DNA from: CAZJYT01 sp964550325 | GTDB taxonomy: Bacteria; Patescibacteriota; Minisyncoccia; Minisyncoccales; CAZJYT01 | Reading direction: 5' to 3' | NCBI GenBank assembly: GCA_964550325.1 | Contig: CAZJYT010000029.1 | Coordinates: 1 to 11,168, forward strand | Length of the DNA: 11,168 nucleotides | Shown: positions 1 through 5,910 of the stretch, one piece after another | Numbering within the stretch: position 1 is the stretch's first letter | How the letters are laid out: every line of letters begins with the position of its first letter | The notes under the pieces: model-generated | The model's input: only the letters and a program-made list of their open reading frames with translations | Database searches by the model: none | What the model was told of the DNA's origin: nothing | Position numbers and translations under genes: made by a program

Positions 1-68
1 GAAAAAACTTTTTAAAACCTTTTTATGATGATGTATTTACTAACCAATTTGGTAACAAATCCCCCTGA
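1..68 (+). other. Left edge: possible 3' end of an unidentified gene
   Basis: No gene can be named here. One frame is open from position 3 to a TGA at 66-68 and gives about 21 residues starting KNFLKPFYDDVF. A second frame ends at TGA 26-28 after KKLFKTFL, and an ATG at 25 overlaps that stop in the ATGA style seen elsewhere in this cluster; the frame from that ATG runs through the structured element and stops at 193-195 without resembling a protein I know. In most bacteria the delta-subunit gene atpH ends just before atpA, but none of these fragments looks like an AtpH C-terminus. Confidence 0.2.
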
Positions 69-230
69 GGCATCTTGTCTCGGGGAGCATACCGCAGCCG
101 AGCCCGAGAGAAAGATTGTATTTCAGAAGGAACTCTGTAAGGCTCGGCGAGGTATAGGAGCGCCTGAAAATAAAACTTCCTCTTTCAGCACCTAAGGCGA
201 CTCCGTGCTCCCCGAGAGAAGATGCCTCGG
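65..230 (+). ncRNA. GC-rich three-way-junction RNA or inserted palindromic element before atpA
   Basis: The sequence is strongly self-complementary. Positions 67-90 pair with 205-228 with a single mismatch (77 against 218) and one terminal G-T pair, and 65-66 with 229-230 can extend the stem. Inside are two further hairpins. One is GCCGAGCC (97-104) with GGCTCGGC (141-148), with a small inner AGAG/CTCT stem. The other is GGAGCGCC (157-164) with GGCGACTCC (196-204), which leaves one bulged A at 200, plus a competing CTGAAA (164-169)/TTTCAG (183-188) stem. By hand count 61-230 is about 55% G+C (94 of 170), well above the AT-rich genes around it. There is no T-run after the stem, so it is not an intrinsic terminator. 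I do not recognise a known RNA family. It could be a processing or stability element in the atp transcript, or a non-coding mobile element. Confidence 0.55.
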
Positions 231-277
231 CAAAGAAATTATCAGATGTTGTTGGTAAATTAGCAAGAATAGAACAT

Positions 278-1750
278 ATGTTAGATTTCAAAGAGTGTTT
301 AACTAAAACCCAGGAGATAGGTTATATTGTAGGAATTCAGGAATATCTAATCTATGTTTCCGGATTGCCTTCTTTAAAATTAGAAGAAATGGTAATCACT
401 GAAAGTCTTAAGATAGGAATAGTTTTTAGATTAAGAGAAGAGGTTGCTGAAATCTTGGTATTTAATACCGAGAATCTAAGAATTGGAGAGAGGGTGGCTA
501 AAACAAACTCTTTTTTTAAAATCCCCTGCTCTTTTAACCTTTTAGGAAGAATCATCAATTCTTTAGGTCTTCCTATTGATGAGAAAGGACCTGTCTTGGG
601 AGAAAAAGAATATTTACCCATTAAAAAAGAAGTCCCAGGCATTACCCAAAGAAAAAGAATAACCAAACCCTTAGAAACAGGGGTAATGATAGTGGATATT
701 TTGGTGCCCATCGGCTACGGGCAAAGGGAATTAGTAATTGGAGACGCAAAAACTGGCAAAACCACTTTTTTGCTTCAGACAATGGTAAATCAGGCTAAAA
801 AGGGAGTAATCTGCATCTATGTAGGCATTGGAAAGGAGGTTTCTGCGATAAAGGCAGTGGAAAGCTATTTGAAAGAAATGAATGTCTTTGAAAAAACAAT
901 AATTATAGCCGGAACCTCAAAAGACATTACTCCCTTAAATTATTTAGCTCCTTTTTGTGGAATGACTCTTTCTGAATACTTCCAAAGTAAAGGGAAAAAT
1001 GTATTGATTGTCTTTGATGACTTAACAAGGCATGCCCAGTTTTACAGAGAGATTTCCCTTTTAGTAAAAAGATTGCCAGGAAGATCAGCATATCCTGGAG
1101 ATATCTTTCATTTGCATGCTGAATTGTTAGAAAGAGCGGGAAATATCATAAATTCTCAAGGAAAGGAGACAAGCATTACCGCCTTACCGGTAGTAGAAAC
1201 ATTAGAAAACGACCTCTCAGGATATATTCAAACAAATTTAATGGCAATGACAGATGGCCATATCTTTTTTGATGTGAATGAATCAAAGAGAGGAAAATTA
1301 CCTCCTGTTAATACCTTTTTGTCTGTCTCAAGGGTAGGAAATCAGACAAAAACTCCCTTAGAAAGAGAATTAGCTTTATGGATAAGAAAGATATTAGCAG
1401 AGTATCAGAGAATAAAAGATTTATCTCGCTTTGGGGAAGAACTTTCTAAGGAAAGTCAAGAAATTTTGGAATTGGGAGAAAAAATAGAGATTCTCTTTAA
1501 TCAGGATTCAAAGACAATAATTCCAAGAAAAATTCAACTGTTGCTTTCAGGTTTGTTAATTAGTAATTTCTGGAAGGGAAAATCAGAAAATGTAATGAAA
1601 AGAGAAATTAAAACAATCTTAGAAAACAAAGAGGAAATTTTAAAGATAAAGGAAATTGTTTTTGAAAAAATAGAAAGCCTTTTAGAGCTTGAAAAAATCA
1701 CCAGGGATTTATTTGTGCCAAAGGTCAAAAAGATATTGTATCAATTCTAA
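278..1750 (+). CDS. atpA: F1Fo ATP synthase subunit alpha
   Basis: This is the non-catalytic nucleotide-binding subunit of the F1 head (490 residues against about 500-515 usually). The P-loop GDAKTGKT lies at 155-162 (family form GDRQTGKT). The Walker B strand ends in D247-D248 within IVFDDLTRHA. The alpha signature LPGRSAYPGDIFHLHAELLE is at 266-285. The arginine-finger motif SVSRVG is at 349-354, with R352 as the finger. The sequence after it is two residues shorter than usual (GNQTK for GSAAQTK). The N-terminus begins almost directly at the crown domain, so the delta-binding N-terminal helix of E. coli alpha is missing or very short. The frame is open upstream to 158 but offers no other good start. 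No clear Shine-Dalgarno precedes ATG 278. It heads a tightly packed cluster. Confidence 0.96.
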   Translation: MLDFKECLTKTQEIGYIVGIQEYLIYVSGLPSLKLEEMVITESLKIGIVFRLREEVAEILVFNTENLRIGERVAKTNSFFKIPCSFNLLGRIINSLGLPIDEKGPVLGEKEYLPIKKEVPGITQRKRITKPLETGVMIVDILVPIGYGQRELVIGDAKTGKTTFLLQTMVNQAKKGVICIYVGIGKEVSAIKAVESYLKEMNVFEKTIIIAGTSKDITPLNYLAPFCGMTLSEYFQSKGKNVLIVFDDLTRHAQFYREISLLVKRLPGRSAYPGDIFHLHAELLERAGNIINSQGKETSITALPVVETLENDLSGYIQTNLMAMTDGHIFFDVNESKRGKLPPVNTFLSVSRVGNQTKTPLERELALWIRKILAEYQRIKDLSRFGEELSKESQEILELGEKIEILFNQDSKTIIPRKIQLLLSGLLISNFWKGKSENVMKREIKTILENKEEILKIKEIVFEKIESLLELEKITRDLFVPKVKKILYQF

Positions 1751-1756
1751 GGAATT

Positions 1757-2143
1757 ATGGAAAAAATAAAAATTTTGACAATAGAGGATGATCCCGCCAT
1801 TATCCAGGCTTTAAAAGATATCCTCCCTTTTTATGATATAGAGTGTGAAATTCTCCATAATGGAAAGGAGGCTTTAAGAAGATTGGAGGAAATAAAAGAA
1901 GGAAAAAAGGAAAAACCAAAATTAATTTTATTGGATTTGTTACTTCCGGATGTAAATGGATTTGAGATTTTAAAAGAAATCAAAAGAGATGAAAAGACAA
2001 AAGACATAAAGGTATTTGTGTTAACAAATTATTACAAAGAAGATCTTAATGAGGAGCTTCAAAAAGAGGGTGCGGATAAGATTTTATTAAAAGTAAACTA
2101 CACCCTTGATGAAGTAGCAAGATTAATTAAAGAGAACATTTGA
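1757..2143 (+). CDS. Single-domain (CheY-like) response regulator
   Basis: The 128-residue protein is one receiver domain with no output domain. The acidic pocket is E10-D11-D12, the phospho-acceptor is D60 at the end of strand beta-3 (ILLDLLLPDVNG), the switch threonine is T90, and the conserved lysine is K112, where the usual following proline is replaced by valine (KVNYTLDEV). This all points to a working phosphorylation switch. The gene starts 6 bases after atpA, with AAGGA four bases before the ATG, and its stop overlaps the start of the kinase gene, so it is co-transcribed and almost certainly phosphorylated by that kinase. Lacking a DNA-binding domain, it probably acts by binding another protein. 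The target is unknown; the operon position makes the ATP synthase a candidate, which is inference only. Confidence 0.92.
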   Translation: MEKIKILTIEDDPAIIQALKDILPFYDIECEILHNGKEALRRLEEIKEGKKEKPKLILLDLLLPDVNGFEILKEIKRDEKTKDIKVFVLTNYYKEDLNEELQKEGADKILLKVNYTLDEVARLIKENI

Positions 2144-3444
2144 AAAAAATGAAGCTTTCCAAAGTTAATCTTTCAATTTTAATTGCCATACTGATGCCCC
2201 TTTGGTCTTTATCTCTGTATTTTTATCACTCACCTATTTTTTTAAATTCTAAATTTTGGTTAAAATTGAGCCTTTTTTTCAGTTTTATTCTGGTTTGGAG
2301 GTTTTTCTCTCTCTTTTTAGAAAGATTAAAGCTACCTTTTAAAAAAATTATTTTTCTTTTTGGTTTTCTTTTTTTAATAGGAATTTTTATTCCGCTTTTT
2401 AACTATTTAAAAATTCTCTCTCCTATCTCCACAACCTTTGTCTTATTGGTTTTGCTTTATATAATTTTAATTTTTGCAATTTCTCTTAAAAAATATCTTG
2501 TAGCTTCTCCTTCTCAAGAAACCCACTTGATTTATAGCCTCATTGGCTTAGAGATTTTTGTAGTAGGTAATACCATTTTTTATTTATTTTTACCTTTAAT
2601 TATCAACCTAAAATCTCACTTATGGACTGCTCCAGGTTTTGGAATCCTGAGTGGCGTTGGATTAATTTTTGGCTATTATCTTATTACTGAAATCCAAAAA
2701 AGAAAAGAGGCTGAAAAATTAGCCAAAGAGTGGGAAAGATTACATCAGGCAAAAGATGAATTTATATTATCTCTTCAACATCATCTAAGGACTCCTTTGG
2801 TGCCAGTTAAATTGTATTTAGACAGTATCCTGAAAGGGTTTTATGGGAAAGTGGAAAATCCTTTAATTAAAGAAAAGCTTTTTCAGATAAAAAAATCACT
2901 GGATATAATCTACAATTTAGTAGAAAGTCTGGTAGATGTCCAGCAATTAAAGCTGGGAAAAAATATTTTAAATTTAGAAAGTTGCAAGATTGAAAATCTA
3001 ATAGAAAGTGTCATTGAAGAACTATCTCTCTTTGCAAAAGAGAAAGCTCTCTTTTTAAGATTTGAAAAACCAAAAGACCCCCTTCCAGAGTTAAACCTTG
3101 ACAAGAAAAAGATACGAGAAGCGATCTGGAATTTAGTTTATAATGGGATCAGGTATACTGAAAGGGGAGGAGTAAGTGTTAAAGCTAAAATTGAAGGTCC
3201 AAAATTGATAATTGAGGTAAAAGACACCGGAATTGGAATGGAAAAAGAGGAAATAGAAAATTTCTTGAAGGGAAAATTATTTGAAAGAGGAGAGAGAGGA
3301 AAGAAAATTCACAAAGAAGGAATAGGTGTGGGTTTGGCAATTTCTATTGAATTCATCAAAGCCCATCAGGGGAAGATATGGGCAGAATCTTTGGGAAAAG
3401 ATAAAGGGACTACCTTTTACATTGAATTACCGATAAAAAAGTAG
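2140..3444 (+). CDS. Membrane sensor histidine kinase
   Basis: A 434-residue transmembrane kinase. Six hydrophobic segments can be seen at roughly 10-29, 38-60, 70-90, 94-116, 129-155 and 163-182, joined by short loops, so sensing is probably within or near the membrane and there is no large external domain. A charged linker (183-205) leads to the dimerisation box FILSLQHHLRTPL (208-220) with phospho-acceptor H214. The ATPase domain has the N box around N335, DTGIGM (362-367), GIGVGLAI (394-401) and a final GTTFYIELP. The residue after H214 is His where Glu or Asp is usual. The start used is TTG 2140, which overlaps the regulator's stop (TTGA); ATG 2149, three codons on, is equally possible. 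No HAMP or PAS domain is visible. Confidence 0.92.
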   Translation: MKKMKLSKVNLSILIAILMPLWSLSLYFYHSPIFLNSKFWLKLSLFFSFILVWRFFSLFLERLKLPFKKIIFLFGFLFLIGIFIPLFNYLKILSPISTTFVLLVLLYIILIFAISLKKYLVASPSQETHLIYSLIGLEIFVVGNTIFYLFLPLIINLKSHLWTAPGFGILSGVGLIFGYYLITEIQKRKEAEKLAKEWERLHQAKDEFILSLQHHLRTPLVPVKLYLDSILKGFYGKVENPLIKEKLFQIKKSLDIIYNLVESLVDVQQLKLGKNILNLESCKIENLIESVIEELSLFAKEKALFLRFEKPKDPLPELNLDKKKIREAIWNLVYNGIRYTERGGVSVKAKIEGPKLIIEVKDTGIGMEKEEIENFLKGKLFERGERGKKIHKEGIGVGLAISIEFIKAHQGKIWAESLGKDKGTTFYIELPIKK

Positions 3445-3450
3445 ATTTTT

Positions 3451-4299
3451 ATGCCAGTTTTAAAAGAGATTGAGGAAAATCTTAAATCATTAGAAAACAT
3501 TGAAACAATTATTCAGGTGTATCAAGAGGTGGCTAATTTAAGAATGAATAAAATTCGTCAAGAGGTTCTAAGAAATCGGAGATTCATTGAAGATCTCTCT
3601 GAGGTTTATCTTAGGGTAAGCCGAGCTTATAATGTTTACTTTAAAAATAAAAAAAGGAGAGAAAAAATAGAAAAAAAGAAAGAGAGAATAGTTATATTTT
3701 TTTCTGCCAATCAGAAATTCTATGGAGATTTGATTTTAGAAATTTTCTCAAAGACAGTTGAATTTCTGAAAAAAAAGAGCTCCGATTTGGTTATTATAGG
3801 AAGAATAGGAAGGTCGCTAATGGAAAAGACCAACCTAAAAGTGAAAAAATATTATTTTGAGTTAGATGATAACTATCCAGAAAAAGAGGAGATAAAAAAA
3901 ATTGTTGAGCTAATCAAAAACTACAAAGAAATAATTGCCTTTCATGGAAAATTCCATACCATTTTGTCGCAGAAGGTAACCGAGACAGTAATTTCTAAAG
4001 AAATCTTGGAAGAAAAAGAAAGAAAGTCCACAAAGAACTATCTCTTTGAACCCTCCCCAAAAGAGATCTTAGAATTTTTTGAGAGAGAACTTTTCTCTGG
4101 TTTCTTCTATCACTCTCTTTTAGAACACCAATTAGCAAAATATGCCAGTAGAACAATATCTATGTTTAGAGCAAATGAGAATCTAAAAAATGTAAGAAAT
4201 CAATTAGAAATTAAGAAAAAGAGATTAATATCTCAGCTTTTCAACAAAAAGCAAATTAATTTATTTGGAGGATATCATTTATGGGAAAAGGGAGAATAA
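3451..4299 (+). CDS. atpG: F1Fo ATP synthase subunit gamma (divergent)
   Basis: This is the rotating central shaft of F1 (282 residues, normal length). The two terminal helices that form the coiled-coil shaft are recognisable. The N-terminal stretch EENLKSLENIETIIQVYQEV (8-27) matches the family pattern of a K-S-x-x-N helix followed by the A/V-x-x-x-M segment. The C-terminal stretch LEHQLAKYASRTISMFRANE (224-243) matches the ASR-x-x-AM-x-x-A signature, and the end has INLFGGY where the family has I-x-GG. The middle domain is poorly conserved: SANQKFYGDL (85-94) stands where SDRGLCGGLN is usual, so the identification rests on the ends and on gene order. It starts 6 bases after the kinase without a visible ribosome-binding site, and its end overlaps atpD by 19 bases, which implies translational coupling. 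Confidence 0.9.
   Translation: MPVLKEIEENLKSLENIETIIQVYQEVANLRMNKIRQEVLRNRRFIEDLSEVYLRVSRAYNVYFKNKKRREKIEKKKERIVIFFSANQKFYGDLILEIFSKTVEFLKKKSSDLVIIGRIGRSLMEKTNLKVKKYYFELDDNYPEKEEIKKIVELIKNYKEIIAFHGKFHTILSQKVTETVISKEILEEKERKSTKNYLFEPSPKEILEFFERELFSGFFYHSLLEHQLAKYASRTISMFRANENLKNVRNQLEIKKKRLISQLFNKKQINLFGGYHLWEKGE
4267..4271 (+). promoter_or_regulatory. Strong Shine-Dalgarno site for atpD
   Basis: GGAGG lies nine bases before ATG 4281, inside the last codons of atpG. It is the clearest ribosome-binding site in the cluster and fixes the atpD start. A stronger site here fits the need for three copies of beta per one gamma in the F1 complex. Confidence 0.7.
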
Positions 4300-5651
4300 T
4301 TTCTTTAGATGGAGAAATTGTAAAAGTGGAGTTTTTTGGTAACTATCCTTTTTTGAGGGAAATCTTGGTATTAAAGGAAGATCCTCAGGTATGGCTGGAG
4401 GTAGAGAGTGTTCCTCAAAAAAATATCTTTTTGTGTATTGCCTTAAAGGGAAAAGAAAAATTGTATCGGGGGGCAGTTGTTGAGAGGACAAAAAATAGCT
4501 TAGAAATTCCAGTTGGAGAGGAGCTTTTGGGAAGGGTGATTAATATTTTTGGAGAACCATTAGATGGATTACCCTTTTTGAAAACAAAGGAAAAAAGAAA
4601 AATTGAAGCTCTTGCCCCCTCTTATGAAGAAATTATCTCTCCTGCTCAAATTATTGAAACTGGAATAAAGGTAATTGATTTTTTCACTCCTTTGAGAAAA
4701 GGGGAAGAATTGGGAATTTTTGGAGGAGCAGGGTTGGGAAAGACAATCTTATTGCTGGAATTGATGCACAATATTTCATTTTTTAAAAAAGGAATTTCTG
4801 TGTTTGCAGGATTGGGAGAACGAATTAGAGAAGGGCAGGAGCTTTGGGAAACCCTAAAAAAAACCCAGGTTTTGCCTTCAGTAGCTTTAGTCTTTGGTCA
4901 GATGAATGAACCTGCAATTATTAGACAGAAGGTAGGAAAGGTAGCTACTACCTTAGCAGAATACTTTAGAGATACCTTAAATAGAGAGATATTGTTTTTT
5001 ATTGATAATGTCTATAGATATTTACAGGCAGGCAATGAACTCTCCACACTCTTTTGTACCATTCCTTCAGAAGATGGATACCAGCCTACTCTCTTAAGTG
5101 AAGTAGGAGAACTGGAAAGTAGATTGGTCTCTACCAAAAAAGGAGCAATTACCAGTGTTCAGGCAATTTATGTTCCGGCAGATGATATTACTGATTTAGG
5201 TGTCCAAACCCTTTTACCTTATTTTGACTCTGTAATTATCCTCTCTCGGAAGGTTTATCAAGAAGGAAGATACCCGGCAGTGGATATCTTGGCTTCTTTT
5301 TCTTCTGTGTTAAATCCTGTAATTTTAGGAGAAGAGCACTACCAGGCATTTCTGGAAGCGAAAAAACTTTTAGAAAAACACAAAGAATTAGAACAAATTG
5401 TCTCTATCGTAGGAGAAGCAGAACTCTCATTAGAAAATAGGATTTTGTATCAGCGGGCAAAGAAACTTTTAAATTTTATGACCCAAAATCTCTTTGTAGT
5501 ATCAGAACAGACTGGGAGACCTGGCCAATATGTGAAAAGAGAAGATACCATAAGAGGAGTGAGAGAAATTTTAGATGGAAAATTAGATAGTGTTCCTCCG
5601 GAAGCTTTTTTGTATATTGGAAGCACTGAAGATTTAAAATCTTATTTATGA
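4281..5651 (+). CDS. atpD: F1Fo ATP synthase subunit beta
   Basis: This is the catalytic subunit (456 residues, usual about 460-480). The P-loop GGAGLGKT is at 148-155 with K154. The catalytic glutamate is E180 in GLGERIREGQ, with R181 after it. The family motif FGQMNEPAIIRQKVG is at 205-219, Walker B is ILFFIDN (237-243, D242), and the following segments QAGNELS, GYQPTLL and TSVQAIYVPADDITD are intact, so the enzyme should be active. The DELSEED loop that touches gamma is altered to AELSLEN (380-386), losing several acids. After the ADDITD segment, the part of the nucleotide-binding domain leading to YPAVD (331-335) also departs from the usual sequence. The gene overlaps atpG by 19 bases and atpC by 4 (ATGA). 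Confidence 0.96.
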   Translation: MGKGRIISLDGEIVKVEFFGNYPFLREILVLKEDPQVWLEVESVPQKNIFLCIALKGKEKLYRGAVVERTKNSLEIPVGEELLGRVINIFGEPLDGLPFLKTKEKRKIEALAPSYEEIISPAQIIETGIKVIDFFTPLRKGEELGIFGGAGLGKTILLLELMHNISFFKKGISVFAGLGERIREGQELWETLKKTQVLPSVALVFGQMNEPAIIRQKVGKVATTLAEYFRDTLNREILFFIDNVYRYLQAGNELSTLFCTIPSEDGYQPTLLSEVGELESRLVSTKKGAITSVQAIYVPADDITDLGVQTLLPYFDSVIILSRKVYQEGRYPAVDILASFSSVLNPVILGEEHYQAFLEAKKLLEKHKELEQIVSIVGEAELSLENRILYQRAKKLLNFMTQNLFVVSEQTGRPGQYVKREDTIRGVREILDGKLDSVPPEAFLYIGSTEDLKSYL

Positions 5652-5908
5652 GAGAGGAATTTTTAAAAGTGAGGGTATTTTGCTCTCCCCTTTTGGGAAA
5701 AGAGGGATATGAAGGAAAGGCAGAAGCAGTTTCTTCAGAAAATAAATTAGGGAAATTTGACATTCTTCCAAGACACACTAATTTTATCACCCTGATATTC
5801 AATGAATTAACCTTACATCTTTCAAAAGAAAAAAAAATTGTTTATCATTTCAAGAGAGGGGTCTTAGAGGTAATAGAGAATAAGGTAAATATATTTTTGG
5901 GGATATAA
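5648..5908 (+). CDS. atpC: F1Fo ATP synthase subunit epsilon, N-terminal domain only
   Basis: An 86-residue protein carrying only the beta-sandwich domain of epsilon, against about 130-140 residues for the full subunit. GKFDILPRHTNFIT (35-48) matches the family motif GEFGILPGHAPLLT, and RGVLEVIENKVNIFL (70-84) matches the G-F-x-E-V-x-x-N-x-V strand pair. The C-terminal two-helix domain, which in many bacteria folds up into F1 and inhibits ATP hydrolysis, is absent. The next gene begins two bases after the stop and fills the space, so there is no sign of a broken remnant. The segment SPLLGKEGYEGK (13-24) is longer than the family loop it replaces. The start overlaps the atpD stop as ATGA. The call relies on the two motifs and on position. 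Confidence 0.87.
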   Translation: MREEFLKVRVFCSPLLGKEGYEGKAEAVSSENKLGKFDILPRHTNFITLIFNELTLHLSKEKKIVYHFKRGVLEVIENKVNIFLGI

Positions 5909-5910
5909 AA

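Noticed and set aside
65..230. Manganese (yybP-ykoY) riboswitch, suggested by GGGGAG followed by GCCGAG
   Set aside because: The other conserved segments of that riboswitch are absent, GGGGAG is fully paired in the long outer stem, and an ATP synthase alpha gene is not a usual target.
65..230. Integron attC site or intrinsic terminator
   Set aside because: No R-box core pair of the right form borders the stem, and no T-run follows it on either side.
40..291. An 83-codon open frame on the minus strand across the structured element
   Set aside because: It is an effect of the GC-rich palindrome. The translation has no recognisable domain, it runs into the atpA start region, and the inverted repeat explains the open frame.
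2910..3104. Minus-strand open frames inside the kinase and other large genes
   Set aside because: They lie wholly opposite strongly supported genes, show no domain, and their composition mirrors the coding strand.
4281..5651. V/A-type ATPase or flagellar/type III export ATPase for the atpA and atpD products
   Set aside because: The alpha signature PGRSAYPGDIFHLH, beta motifs FGQMNEP and GLGERIREGQ, and the adjacent gamma and epsilon genes are those of an F-type enzyme.
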